Origin: Ryuthela nishihirai
Lineage: Eukaryota; Arthropoda; Arachnida; Araneae; Heptathelidae
Direction: 5' to 3'
Assembly: GCA_038380435.1 (NCBI GenBank)
Contig: JAWZYU010000025.1
Location: 30,356,707-30,420,706 of the forward strand
Length of the DNA: 64,000 bases
In this document: positions 10,048-20,875 of the stretch, piece after piece
How positions within the stretch are numbered: position 1 is the stretch's first letter
Layout of the letters: each line of letters opens with the position of its first letter
Program-made: the position numbers and the translations under genes
The notes under the pieces: model-generated
The model's database searches: none
What the model saw: the letters and a program-made list of their open reading frames with translations, nothing else
What the model was told of the DNA's origin: nothing

Positions 10048-10493
10048 TTGTACAAGTTCCTATTATTAAAGAGTCGACTTTGTAAACAAGATAACAGTAA
10101 ACTAGATGTTTTTGATTCTAGATGCTTAATCATTATCTTGGGCATTAGGTGGTTCAACTTTGTAAGTAATGATGAGGTTCGGCAAAGGAGTCGGCAACCT
10201 CCTTTAAGAAACATATTGTGCAGAAAGAGACTCCGTTGGTTTGGCCATGTTGCCCGTATGGATAATTATAGATTAACGAATATGGTTAAGAACAATGTGC
10301 CTAAAGACCTCAAAAAGAGGGGGAGACCTAGGATGCGGTGGGCAGACAATGTCAAACAGGACCTTGTTAGAATTCGTGTGCAGTGGCCAGATGCAGAAGA
10401 TGTAGCTCATGGCAGATATGTTTGGAGAACTAAATTGCACAGTCTGGTTGGACCTCCGTAGCCCATGGCTGTTTGAGGATGATGATGATGAAT
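10048..10493 (+). mobile_element. RTE-type LINE, 3' end with C-terminal ORF
   Basis: An open frame of 137 codons (10048-10461) encodes the C-terminal part of a non-LTR retrotransposon polyprotein. Visible landmarks are LDVFDSRCLIIILGIRWF, RLRWFGHVARMD and KKRGRPRMRWADNVKQDL, a pattern familiar from RTE-like LINEs downstream of the reverse transcriptase. The stop is followed by a short 3' untranslated stretch ending in GATGATGATGATGA; simple GAT-type tails are usual for RTE elements. No endonuclease or reverse transcriptase precedes it, so the copy is 5'-truncated. The intact frame suggests a younger insertion than the disrupted copy at 57-61 kb. What flanks it upstream is AT-rich and unassigned. 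Confidence 0.85.
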
Positions 10494-10789
10494 TCATGTG
10501 TTCCTTCTTTTACTTCATAACATTAATATCCATCTGTCCTTTATTATTTCTCCTATAATTGGTCCAAAATATCTTACGATTGGATTCTATTTAATTTTTT
10601 ACCTTAGAGATATATAGCATTTAAATTTTCGCTTTTACTCTCCTTCTAAAACGTTTTAAGAGCTCCAATTACGACGTATTATTATATCTTCTACCCAAGT
10701 ATTTTTGAACCAATTTGTCTAATAATATCCACAGTAAACCAATAAGGACAGTTATTCCATTATACTTCCGTTCTTCGAACACATATCAT

Positions 10790-10980
10790 AAGGACACCGA
10801 TGTGCTTGGAAAGGCCGCCGTCCATCGGATCGTACATTAAGCCGTGGTTTCCGTGTTCAAGAGAGAACAGGTTAAAGAGCACGCTGGATAACCTGAACGG
10901 AAGACTGGAATCTGTCTCCTAACAGCTGTCCAGTGGGTTCCTTTCTTAGAGTCCCTTTCGCTGAGAGATATAACAACGAA
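10790..10980 (+). mobile_element. SINE-A central and 3' fragment
   Basis: Recognised from AGGACACCGATGTGCTTGG to GCTGAGAGATATAACAACG. The tRNA head is lost and the 3' part is shortened. Confidence 0.75.
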
Positions 10981-11589
10981 AAGAACTTTTGTTTTTGGAA
11001 CTGATATCAATAATTTCATGTAATATATGATAAAAATCTGTCACCTATTTACAAAACGTACCAAACTATCATTTCACGGATATTTTAAAACTTGCGTGTC
11101 TCTAGTTTGGCCTTTGAATGATTTAACAAGAAAATTCCCTATTAAATTGGTAGAACTCTGTACACAACACCGTATGGCTTTCACTGTCGAACCTGTTCAA
11201 AATAAGGACAAACCTGAGGCCCCAGTGCATAGAAGTTTCAACATTAAAGTTTTATGACCCTTTGGGTTAATAAATCGGCTACTAACCTGTAATATCTGCA
11301 CTCTACATGGATAGATAAGTTTTAAAAGCATGTAACAGTATTTCAAAAGTATTTATACTGCATAAAATATCCATTATGATTTGAGCTTTGCCACTAATGT
11401 AACAGCTGACGTCTTGAAAAACTACTATTAACTTTTCTTCTTCGCTTTATATATTCAACTAGACGATGCATCAGAGCACTGCCTAGAGAAATTTTGCCGT
11501 TTTATAAACGTAAAAATAAGAAATATTTCTTCCTTCCAAGGATTTCTCTTTTTATATACGTTAAGAAACTACTTGCATTTTTGAAAAAG
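10981..11589. other. Unassigned DNA
   Basis: A 76-codon forward frame (11027-11257) has no recognised domain. Otherwise AT-rich with no clear repeats. Confidence 0.4.
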
Positions 11590-11760
11590 AGCTGTCAGAG
11601 TTTAGTGGTCAGCGAACCTGGCATGTAACTGGGAGATGTGAGTTCGAATCCCACTCATCGGGGAAACTCATTTTTTCCACAAAATTATTTCTCGAAATGT
11701 GCCAGATTCAGTATATTAATGATTCGTTTTATGAGCAGCAGGATCTTTTGCAATGAACAG
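11590..11760 (+). mobile_element. SINE-D, tRNA-headed
   Basis: An A-box-like TTAGTGGTCAGCGAACC is followed about 35 bases later by a good B box (GAGTTCGAATCCCACTC). A tail then includes TTTTTTCCACAAAATTATTT. The same tail is found at 9145-9216, which argues for a dispersed SINE and against a tRNA gene. The acceptor stem does not pair well. Confidence 0.6.
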
Positions 11761-12057
11761 TGGATTGGCCAGTTCAACTCTATACCCTCTGTCTGATTAT
11801 GGAAAGTGACTTGATGAACAATTTCTGACTTCTCGTTTTCTTATTTATTTACTTGCTTATTTTATTTTATACATTTATTTATTTATTTCGAATTGCTGAA
11901 ATTTTCCATCATTTGTCAAGAGTGTTCGATTTCTTTTCGAAGCATTATGTTTCCTGCACAATTTCCAACACACTTACTTGCAGCTTACAATATTGTGCCA
12001 TTCCCTTTATTGCACTACGAGTGAAAACTCGTACTACAATATAAACAAATAAATATC
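11761..12057. other. Unassigned AT-rich DNA
   Basis: Contains TTTA-rich simple sequence and a 63-codon frame with no recognised domain. Confidence 0.4.
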
Positions 12058-12245
12058 TCCCTCCTCGAGCAGCTGCTTGCCACAGAGATATGACAGGAGT
12101 CTGTCAGTTTAATTCACCATAGAGAAGATGCTTGAGGGAGACGTCACCTCATTAGAAAAATAACAAAAACATCCATGCCTTCTCCGGACTTCGAAACCTA
12201 GATCCCTGTGATCAGCAATCAAGTGCTCTAAAGCACAAGCATCTG
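12058..12245 (-). mobile_element. SINE-C, diverged
   Basis: Reading on the minus strand, a tRNA-like head with TCGAAGTCCGGAG follows CTAGGTTTCGA, and the body ends in the SINE-C signature GCAAGCAGCTGCTCGAGG. A plus-strand AAATAAATA stretch adjoins the 3' end, as in other copies. Confidence 0.75.
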
Positions 12246-12271
12246 ATAAATTATATTCATAATCTCTTTTA

Positions 12272-12885
12272 GCCGTCAGGCTTGTAATCTGTAGTTCCCA
12301 GGTTCAAGTCCCAGCTGGGTCAGCGTTGAGATTTATCTCCGCAAAACTCCCCGCCCTGCCCACTGTCAGTAGGGGACACCGATGGGTTTAGAAAGGCCGC
12401 TGTCCGTCGGATGGGACGTAAAGTCGTGGCCTTCTCTCCGTGTGCGGGAGAACCATACACTGTGCACGTTAAAGAACACACTGGATGGCCTTGACAGGAA
12501 GCTACCATCTGTCTCCCAACAGCTGTTCCAATGGGTCCCCTCCCCCAACTTTCTCTGAACCTTCGGGATCCTTGTGACCTGGCCATTTATCAGCTGGGTC
12601 AGCGTTGAGATTTATCTCCGCAAAACTCCCCGCCCTGCCCACGGTCAGTAGGGGACACCGATGGGTTTAGAAAGGCCGCTGTCCGTCGGATGGGACATAA
12701 ATCCGTGGCCTTCTCTCCGTATGCGGGAGAGCCATACCCTGTGCACGTTAAAGAACACACTGGATGGCCTTGACGGGAGGCTACCATCTGTCTCCCAACG
12801 GCTCTTCCAGTGTGTCCCTTTCCCCAATCTTCTCTGAGTCTTTGGGGTCCATGTGACAAAAAACATGTGAAAACAACCCAACCCA
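12272..12885 (+). mobile_element. SINE-A with internal 300-bp tandem duplication
   Basis: The first unit (12272-12591) begins in the tRNA head. The second (12592-12885) restarts at CAGCTGGGTCAGCG and ends with the normal tail. Both units share uncommon variants (GGGTTTAGAAAGGCCGCTG and GTGGCCTTCTCTCCG). They therefore arose by duplication of one copy, not by two independent insertions. Confidence 0.88.
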
Positions 12886-13605
12886 TAATCTCTTTTGCCT
12901 AATCTGAATATTAGAATTAATTAGCCGACTATATCGTCGTTGAAATGCAGGAAGGTTTCCCGTTTTTCGGTTTACTGGCTATCTAACAAAACCTAAAACT
13001 TTATACTGGTACAGCTATTAAATCTACTGAATTCCACGACCGCTTATAAAGATTTAAAAGCAAGGGTAAAATTTCTCTTAAATCTAATTAACCAGGAACC
13101 TTTCTCGTTGATTAACTTTTAGGATTGGCCTCGAAGGAAGACGTTATTGTGTCTTTTAGGAGGTGATTACCAAAGTTAATGAAACTAGCAGGATAGCTCA
13201 AATGAGGGATTATGTTGAGATGGAAACTACTGCAAGTCACACTCTTCTGATATCATATTTTCCTTGAAGCTAAGCAAGTCAATGAATAAATTTCATGATT
13301 GCGAATGAGCGAAACAATTCTTCTTCCTCTTAATAAACATCATTAATAACAACAGTCTATCAGATATTAGGTAAGATAATATAATGATGTTTACACAATT
13401 TTCTATTTTAATGTAATCTATTTCTATGCGTGAAACTAGATAAACGAACCAAGTTTGCAAAGTCCGTTAATCTCAAGGATATTTATAAAATGAACAAACG
13501 TACATGAGAAGAAATTACATTTCGGGTAATTGTGTTGCAATTCGCGCGAAAACGCTTCAGAAATATGGTAATATAATCACATGTTATAGAACTTTAGCAA
13601 CAAAT
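12886..13605. other. Unassigned DNA
   Basis: Non-repetitive by eye, about 65% AT. No frame longer than 60 codons and no recognised motif. Confidence 0.5.
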
Positions 13606-13616
13606 ACTACTTGAGT

Positions 13617-14001
13617 TGGAGAGGGGGTGGCTCAGTAGGTAGCGCGGCAGGCTCGTAATCTGTAGTTCCCAGGTTCGAGTCCCAGCTGGGTCAGCGTTGA
13701 GATTTATCTCCGCAAAATTCCCCGCCCTGCCCACTGTCAGTAGGGGACACCGATGGACTTGGAAAGACCGCCGTCCTCGGATGGGACGTTAAGCCGTGGC
13801 CCCGTGTGCGGGAGAGAGCCATACCCTGTGCACGTTAAAGAACACGCAGGATGGCCTTGACGGGAGGCTACCATCTGTCTCCCAACAGCTGTTCCAGTGG
13901 GTCCCCTCCCCCAACCTTCTCTGAGCCTTCGGGGTCCATGTGACCTGGCCATTTAACCCATGGTGTGCAAAAAAAGCGCCGCTCAGAGGTAAAACAACCC
14001 A
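13617..14001 (+). mobile_element. SINE-A, full length with 11-bp duplication
   Basis: A complete element with head GGTGGCTCAGTAGGTAGC and tail AAACAACCCAA. Exact ACTACTTGAGT duplicates lie at 13606-13616 and 14002-14012. Confidence 0.96.
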
Positions 14002-14012
14002 ACTACTTGAGT

Positions 14013-14574
14013 AAAAAGTGTAAAACTTTTTAATACCATTCATGAAATGTGAATTAACTACATGACCGTATCTAGGAAAACAATAATTGTTTCTGTGGCC
14101 AAAGCGAAATTTGCATTTCTCTGGAAAACACCTTCGAGACCACTTCGTTTCAACTCTTTAAGCATGGGAGTGACGAATAAGTAAAAAACTTTTATTTTTT
14201 TACAGGAAGCGGCCAGTGATATGACGAATGCGATTCTTTACTTCCTTAAAAAAATTTCTTTATAGAGCAATGCATTTTTTTTGTAAATCATAGAGTTCCA
14301 AACGGTAAAATACTCTTCATAATCAAATTATGAGACTTTTGCAAGTCATTGTGAATGTCCTATTAAAAAAGAAAATTGCACGTAGTTCATTCCCTATAAC
14401 GATAACTCATTTCCGAACCATTCACCATCACGAATTCTCACCGTCACATCCCATTGACTCTGTTAACACCAAAGGATAGCAACATCCCCACTGCCACTAC
14501 TCTTTCCTCATCCATCATCAGCGTGCATCAATCATATTTACGATTTCTGAGGAACTTTTAGATCACACACAATT
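14013..14574. other. Unassigned single-copy-looking DNA upstream of a candidate exon
   Basis: No repeats recognised. The last 150 bases have higher complexity and GC than the surrounding DNA and could contain promoter or 5' UTR sequence for the candidate exon at 14901. That is inference only. Confidence 0.3.
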
Positions 14575-14900
14575 ATGGCTGACATCTTTGGCGGTACTTG
14601 CGAAAATCCAATATATATATATACAATATATACGAGTCGTTACAAACTTATGACCTTTCGAAGAATGTTACTATTCAGGAAACAATTGTATCCTACTATC
14701 GCAAAGATGCTGCAATTTCGCAAACTCAGTTTCACAGATCTTCATTCCCTTCAAAGAAGCTCAAGAACAGACAGTGTAATTTCTCCGATTGTCCAATGGA
14801 ATGGTCAACAAACTACGTACGATGTCCCTCGATCATGCGGGTATCTCAACAGATCTTTAAATGTGAATCTCGTGTTGTTTACTGATCCTGACTCTAATAG

Positions 14901-15090
14901 ATGACGAACTTCTCTCTGCGCAGGAAGCAATACAGTTGCCTCTCCGATATCTGTCAGTTACCTAAGAAACGGCAGCTTTCAGCGATTCACGCGGTTTGCG
15001 GTTCAACAACATTAATCGGTATTTGCTTTGCATTGTTGTTTATGTTCTCCCATGGAATGGAAATGGAAACTGGTAAAATACGAGATGACG
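14901..15090 (+). CDS. Candidate first coding exon of a membrane protein
   Basis: ATG at 14901 is preceded directly by two in-frame stops (TAA, TAG), so no longer N-terminus is possible in this frame. The frame gives 63 codons plus one base before a consensus splice donor (G|GTAAGT at 15090/15091). It runs 10 codons past the donor to a stop at 15117-15119. The peptide starts with a basic stretch of about 30 residues (LRRKQYSCLSD, then PKKRQ). A hydrophobic segment at about residues 37-50 (TTLIGICFALLFMF) follows, then a charged segment. This is the layout of a single-pass type II membrane protein or a signal anchor. No repeat family in the window matches it, and codon usage is less AT-biased than the surroundings. 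I do not recognise the protein, and no second exon was found. The neighbouring 109- and 95-codon overlapping frames just upstream (14575-14904) look like noise. Confidence is limited because a donor motif this good can occur by chance. Confidence 0.35.
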
Positions 15091-15119
15091 GTAAGTTAAT
15101 CGAAAAGACAAGATTCTGA

Positions 15120-16227
15120 AAAAAATAGAAGTTTTTTTTTTTTCTCATTTTTTTAGGTTAGGGATAGGATGCGATGCAGTGTTTCGAGATTGGAAAATGT
15201 GTCGTTTTTTATATCACTACGTTTTGAAAGGATGCTCTCATAAAGAATCTTATTTCTGGATTTATTTTTTTTTTCTTCTTTTTTATAGAACAAATTGATC
15301 TATCCGAGAAGTTTTCTGATTTTATTGTATATTAAAGTGGAGAAGATAACTTCAGTATTCAATGTAGAGAGTTGAATCGATGAGAAATAACGAGGTTGAA
15401 GTCGGAAGTGAAGAAAAATTATCGAAAAGAAAGAAATCGGAGATTAAGAAAAAACATCGAAAAGAAAGAAATCGGAGATGAAGAAAAGATCACCGGGAAA
15501 AAAAACTTAATTTACTTTCTTTTCCGTTGAATTCAATGGATGTTAAAGATTTCAAAAAAAAAAACATACGTGAAATATCATTTCAGTAAAAACAAAGAAC
15601 CATTAGAGATGATGTGAAAATCTTTTTAAGTAATCGAAGCTAAAAAAACAGTGAAAAAAATAACTCTTAAGTATTTACATGAATTCCGTAAATAATAAGT
15701 AAGAAATGTCTTTTAAAAAAACTTCCGAGCTACTTCAAAAAAAAAACGAAAAACCATTTTAAAAAATATTTTTTTAATGATTCTAATCAGAAAGATAATG
15801 TGAAGATTGTCTTTCAAGTATTTTTACGGATGCAATGCATATATGTTGATGGAAAGTGATACCATAAGATAATGTGAACAAAGGTGACGCAAAAGCGTTT
15901 TGTAAGGACTGTCTTTCAATAAATTAAAGAGATGCATTTAAAATGATGATTTATATAAGACCGTGAAAGGTGATGAAATAAGATTGCACCATCTCGATAT
16001 TCGATCAACTTCCATTCGATCATTTCAAGTCACAGATTCTCTCTAGATCCAAACTATGGACATAAAGAGTTTGGACTCTCTCTCTCCCCAACCTTCCATA
16101 AAACTCGGAAGGCTTTTCATAGCCATCTTTCGAGTAATATCCTTTATACGATTTCTGGGGGAGGATCACAAAGAATAAGAACAGACTAGACAAGAAATAG
16201 AACAAGACTAGAAAGAGTGCACAAAGA
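15120..16227. other. Low-complexity A/T-rich DNA (possible intron)
   Basis: Long homopolymer-rich stretches and a tandem-like GAAAAGAAAGAAATCGGAGA repeat near 15420-15485 dominate. If the exon at 14901 is real, this would be its first intron. No acceptor-plus-frame combination stands out. Confidence 0.4.
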
Positions 16228-16348
16228 ATGTGGGCAGGTCACAAGGACCCCGTGGACTAAGAGAAGGTTGGGGGAAGAGACCCACTGGGCAGCCGTTGGG
16301 AGACAGATGGTAGACTCCTGTCAAGCCATTCAGTGTGTTCTTTAATGT
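16228..16348 (-). mobile_element. SINE-A partial, left arm of a hairpin
   Basis: A minus-oriented 3' portion from GTCACAAGGACCCCG to GTGTTCTTTAATGTA, where a Tc1-type MITE end is joined at a TA. Confidence 0.8.
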
Positions 16349-16349
16349 A

Positions 16350-16425
16350 CAGTCGCTCAAAAAAGTACCCGAACACTATGGTTGATTACAGAATTCAGAA
16401 AAAATATCTGGCAACGATTTTTTTT
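16350..16425 (+). mobile_element. Truncated Tc1-type MITE inside SINE-A
   Basis: Starts with the family end CAGTCGCTCAAAAAAGTA next to TA and continues through ATATCTGGCAACGATTTTTT, then breaks off. It is the same family as the full copy at 28437-28670. Confidence 0.82.
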
Positions 16426-16426
16426 A

Positions 16427-16590
16427 GCCTTGACGGTCTTGGCTTTTATGGCCTTGACGGGAGGCTACCATCTGTCTCCCAACAGCTGTTCCAGTGGGTC
16501 CCCTTCTCCAACCTTCTCTGAGCCTTCGGGGTCCATGTGACCTGGCCATTTAGCCCATGGTGTACAAAAAAAATGCCGATCAGAGGCTAG
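16427..16590 (+). mobile_element. SINE-A partial, right arm of a hairpin
   Basis: A plus-oriented SINE-A from CCTTGACGG to GATCAGAGG. It covers much the same interval as the minus copy at 16228-16348, so the two make an inverted repeat with the MITE fragment at the hinge. Confidence 0.8.
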
Positions 16591-17630
16591 ATTCGTGCCT
16601 ATTTAGAAACACGTTATGTGTTATAGCTGTTCAAACACATTAATTTGCATAGGCAAATGTTAAAAAAAAATTTTGGAAATGCTGAATATATGAACAAGGA
16701 TAAGTCACACAAGGAAAGCATCTAAAGTGTTTTCTTATATAATAAATACAATAATATAAACCGATGATAGAGAAATAGTTGAGAAATCGTACAAACGTGC
16801 CAGTCGTGTTAGCCAAAAAACAATCCTACTTTATTAAATCATACTTTGAATTCGTGTTTAGTTGGAAACTGGTTGCACAGATTGTGGGTGTAATTTTGTT
16901 TTATATAGAGAAATATATAATAATAATTTACAAAATATATCCACTGTTATGTATTTACAACAGTACAATTAATTGTTTCGTTTTTATTATTTATGTAACA
17001 CTTATTAATTATGTATCTACAACAGTACAATTAATTGTTCTGTATCTACAATAGTACAATTAATTGTTTTGTTCTTTTAGAACAAATAAACGCTCAAGCA
17101 CAGACTCGGAATGACTCAGGATCTCATTGGAATGAATGTCTCAATTCATCGAGCATAGAGAAAGCCACGGCTTCGCGACTGCGTTTTAATTAGCTCAATC
17201 GAGGAATCCAGCAACAACTTTAGAAATGCTACTTCTGCATTTTAATCGTCAACACTACTGATCTCGATGAGACATTGTCGAATTACAGCTGACGCAACAG
17301 GTTAAACTCTGGAATGGGAAAGGTGCTTCAGTTGTTTGAAGTTCGAAACTGGGATTCGGTCGGAGAATTCGAAAACACTCGGAGAGCAATTGCCCAACAA
17401 AAGCCTGTCTGCGCCATCGCTCACTGAAAGGTACAATCGACACTTTCTGAGAACTGAATTGCAACAATCCTGCACCCGTACCCATTAAGATGAATGCAAT
17501 TTAGCAACGTAATGATTTTATTTTGGCGACATTGCATTCAGTTTGGAGATAAACCGATGAGGGAATGTTTCAGGAGATGCTTTGCTCTACGTGATTCAGA
17601 ATTACATTAGGATGCCGAATTGTTTTAATT
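16591..17630. other. Unassigned DNA with a small tandem repeat
   Basis: At 16942-17080 there are three to four copies of a unit of about 29 bp with core TACAACAGTACAATTAATTG. The remainder, including a 76-codon minus frame at 17255-17485, shows nothing I recognise. Confidence 0.45.
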
Positions 17631-17634
17631 CTAG

Positions 17635-17684
17635 GCGGCACTGATTTTTCACACAATGGGCTAAATGACCGGGTCGCAAGGACC
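17635..17684 (-). mobile_element. SINE-A tail scrap
   Basis: A minus-oriented SINE-A tail segment (CACACAATGGGCTAAATGAC) abuts a plus-oriented SINE-A body segment at 17686. Confidence 0.6.
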
Positions 17685-17685
17685 C

Positions 17686-18350
17686 TCTCCGCCCTGTCCT
17701 AGGTCAGTAGGGGACAACGCTGGGATTGAAAAGGCCGCCGTGCGTGGGATGGGATGTTAAGTCGTGGCCCCGTGTGCGGGATTTGGGTTGGGTTGTTTTA
17801 CCTCTGAGCGGCACTTTTTTGCACACCATGGGCTAAATGGCCAGGTCACATGGACCCCGAAGGCTCAGAGAAGGTTGGGGAGGGGACCCACTGGAACAGC
17901 TGTTGGGAGACAGATGGTAGCCTCCCGTCAAGGCTATCCAGCGTGTTCTTTAACGTGCACAGGGTATGGCTCTCCCACACACGGGGCCACGGCTTAACGT
18001 CCCATCCGACGGACGTCGGCCTTTCCAAGCCCTTCGGTGTCCCCTACTGACCGTGGGCAGGGCGGGGAATTTTGCGGAGATAAATCTCAACGCTGACCCA
18101 GCTGGGACTCGAACCTGGGAACTACAGATTACGAGCCTGGCGCGCTACCGACTGAGCCACCCCCGTGTGCGGGAGAGCCATACCCTGTGCACGTTAAAGA
18201 ACACGCTTGATGGCCTTCACGGAAGGCTACCATCTGTCTCCCAACAGCTATTCCAGTGGGTCCCCTTCTCTGAGCCTTCAGGGTCCTTGTGACCTGGCCA
18301 TTTAGCCCACTGTGTACAAAAAAGTGCCGCTCAGACGTAAACCAACCAAC
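17686..18350 (+). mobile_element. SINE-A host copy, split by a younger SINE-A
   Basis: Plus-strand body pieces at 17686-17781 and 18161-18350 together make one older copy. The two pieces overlap by the 14-base duplication described in the nested entry. Confidence 0.88.
17782..18160 (-). mobile_element. SINE-A nested in SINE-A, 14-bp duplication
   Basis: A full minus-oriented copy is bounded by exact CCCCGTGTGCGGGA at 17768-17781 and 18161-18174. The target lies in the conserved body of the older copy. Frames of 60-108 codons on both strands are SINE translations. Confidence 0.96.
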
Positions 18351-18944
18351 GCCCTTCTGTAAACCTTTTTTCAGCGACACTTTAAAAATTATTTATGCCT
18401 TGAATCGGAGATATTGAAGAAATATTACGGTTTCCATTTTACAATAGCGTTTAATAGCGCATTCTAACTGAAAAAAAATCGATAAGATAAAATTTCAGCG
18501 AATATTGGCAACGAAATATTTACGGCGAAAACGTTTAAAATTTCATGATGGAGAGATGGTCAAGGGGGTTACATTGGCAGAAATGATTTGTTCCCTTAAG
18601 ACCAGAAGGCATGGAAAAACGCAACGATTTTGATTTAATAATCAAATCAATAATTTTTTTTCATTATATAGGCACTAATAAAATATTACTATGTGCATTT
18701 TGCCACCCAAAAATTAATTGAAATTTTCTCTCTTAGAGGGCACTGAATGCAGAAAAAAATCCCTCTCTTTGAAAACGAGCATTTTACATTCGCCAGAAAT
18801 GACAGTTATCCTTAAAGTTACTTTTTTTTATTGCTGCAAATTGGTCTGCATTTATCATCTCTTTTACCATTAAATTGTAAACCGATTACATTCTTTATAA
18901 GTTGCGAAATTAGTTTGTGATTACCCATGACACACAGAAATGCT
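18351..18944. other. Unassigned AT-rich DNA
   Basis: No repeat or coding signal was recognised. Confidence 0.5.
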
Positions 18945-19331
18945 TGGGGCGGGGGTGGCTCAGTCGGTAGCGCGCCAGGCTCGTACTCTGTAGTTCCTTG
19001 GTTCGAGTCCCAGCTGGGTCAGCGTTGAGATTTATCTCCGCAAAAATTCCCCGCCCTGCCCACGGTCAGTAGGGGACACCGATGGGCTTGGAAAGGCCGT
19101 CGTCCGTCGGATGGGACGTTGAGCCGTGGGCCGTGTGCGGGAGAGTCATACCCTGTGCTCATTAAAGAACACACTGGCTGTCCTTGACGGAAGGCTACCA
19201 TCTGTCTCCCAACAGCTGTTCCAGTGAGTCCCCTCCCCCAACTTTCTCTGAGCCTTCGGGGTCCATGTGACCTGGCCATTTAGCCCATGGTGTGCAAAAA
19301 AAGTGCCGCTCAGAGGTAAAACAACCCAACT
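18945..19331 (+). mobile_element. SINE-A, full length
   Basis: Complete from GGGGCGGGGGTGGCTCAG to GGTAAAACAACCCAACTCC. Flanking duplications were not obvious. Confidence 0.92.
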
Positions 19332-19966
19332 CCTGTAGAATGATAGAAATTCATGTTCGCTTTATATGCACCAAGCAAATGCCTATAATAAATCCCACTC
19401 TCAGACGTAAAGATGCCAGCCACATACTTCATGTGATAAATAGCTTCCATACTTTCCTTGCATGTCGTCAATCAGTATGTCATATCCGGAAGAGAATTCG
19501 TACTTCCTACCTCTATCACGACACGAACCACAGACAAAAGATTCAGGCCAATATTCTGCTTCCAGGTACTCGAAGAACTAAGAGCAGTGACACCGGAAGT
19601 AATATTAGACCATATAAAGCGTTTCCTGTCTGTTACTTACCTTGTATGGATCCAGTGCATTACTTCTAACAGAGGATTTGTGATTATATGTTGCTTTCGA
19701 AAAATCCTCATCAGATGGCAGCAGAAAAGAACAACATAAACTCATAGAGAAGTAATCAGTTTTTTTGCAGAGTTTGTACTCTGCTCTTTGTTGTCGATAA
19801 CCAAAGCACACTAATTATACTAGCATATTGTGCTTTTTTTTATACAAAAACAATACTTCTCGCCTTTTCGCTTTTTTTGTAGTGCTATTATTGGTTTGCT
19901 AACAACATACTGGGAGTACTCAGGTAATAAATTTCACAGTGTAGTTGGATCTCAGTATCCCAAGTA
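19332..19966. other. Unassigned DNA with two overlapping frames
   Basis: Forward frames of 125 codons (19292-19669, starting inside the SINE) and 93 codons (19458-19739) overlap in different phases. Neither shows a domain I recognise. Non-repeat composition in 19340-19740 is more GC-rich than the flanks, so a decayed gene or unknown transposon fragment is possible. Confidence 0.3.
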
Positions 19967-19977
19967 TTTTTTTGAGG

Positions 19978-20280
19978 GTTGGGTTGGGTTGTTTTACCTC
20001 TGAGCGGCACTTTTTTGCACACCATGGGCTAAATGGCCAGGTCACAAGGACCCCGAAGGCTCAGAGAAGGTTGGGGGAGGGGACCCACTGGAACAGCTGT
20101 TGGGAGACAGATGGTAGCCTCCCGTCAAGGCCATCCAGCGTGTTCTTTAACGTGCATAGGGTATGGCTCTCCCACACACGGGGCCACGGCTTAACGTCCC
20201 ATCCGACGGACGGCGGCCTTTCCAAGCCCATCGGTGTCCCCTACTGACCGTGGGCAGGGCGGGGAATTTTGCGGAGATAA
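19978..20280 (-). mobile_element. 5'-truncated SINE-A with 11-bp duplication at a poly-T tract
   Basis: A minus copy from the 3' end to TTTTGCGGAGATAA, stopping before the tRNA head. TTTTTTTGAGG is present at 19967-19977 and again at 20296-20306, across a T run. The exact right boundary is blurred by the homopolymer, but the duplication shows the truncation occurred during integration. Confidence 0.85.
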
Positions 20281-20345
20281 TTTTTTTTTTTTTTTTTTTT
20301 TTGAGGACTATATATGTAGGTATATATGTATGTATGTATATACGC

Positions 20346-20612
20346 ACGGCCGGATCTAGAAAGAAAATTAGAGAAAAGGGGGGGGGGGGGCAGTCTCGAG
20401 CAGGAAAAAAGTAAAACAAAGGAGGTCAAGAGACTGGATTTACAATGCAGTATAACATTTTACCCTCCATTTTAGAAATGTTTAAAAAATGCCTTGAAAA
20501 ATTCCGGAATATGCAAAAGTTTAGCAATTATTTCCACTATTACCTTTACTAGCATTGTCATGGGGGGAGGAATGGCCCCCTTTCTCCCTCTCCCTTCTAG
20601 ATCCGGCCCCTG
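20346..20612. mobile_element. G-rich MITE with 14-bp terminal inverted repeats
   Basis: GGCCGGATCTAGAA near the left end is matched exactly by TTCTAGATCCGGCC at 20595-20608. Each terminal repeat is followed inward by a purine-rich then poly-G or C stretch. The interior has no coding capacity. Similar ends occur at 39832-40023. Confidence 0.75.
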
Positions 20613-20680
20613 TGTGTATGCATATTGTATATACTCATAAATTGAGAGCTGCATGAAACATAAAAAAATATATATATAAA

Positions 20681-20875
20681 TACCCCCTCAAGCAGTTGCT
20701 TGCCACAGAGGTCTGACAGGAGCTTGTCAGTTTATATGCCATAGTAGAAGGTCTGAGAGGATGGCAGGACCTCAGCAGAAAAACATGCATGCCTTTCCCA
20801 AGGCCCGAACCCAGGTCCCTTAGATCAGTGGCCAAGCGTGCTAACCACTCGGCCATATAGGCCAATATCGAATCT
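20681..20875 (-). mobile_element. SINE-C, near full length
   Basis: On the minus strand the head has the Ser/Leu-type A box TGGCCGAGTGGTTAGCACGC and a B box close to GGGTTCGGGCC. The body passes through a CTGACAAGCTCCTGTCAG hairpin, and the end reads GCAAGCAACTGCTTGAGGGG followed by TATTTATATATAT. It is the best-preserved SINE-C in the window. Confidence 0.88.

Noticed and set aside
13617..13690. tRNA-Thr gene called from A and B boxes
   Set aside because: The acceptor arms do not pair, dozens of copies share the same 385-bp body and carry target duplications. These are SINE heads.
19292..19669. A 125-codon forward frame as a gene
   Set aside because: It starts in a SINE-A tail, overlaps a second frame in another phase and contains no recognisable domain.
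20790..20875. tRNA-Ser/Leu gene on the minus strand
   Set aside because: A and B boxes are good, but the sequence continues into the SINE-C body and is repeated at 35.4, 38.1 and 41.0 kb.
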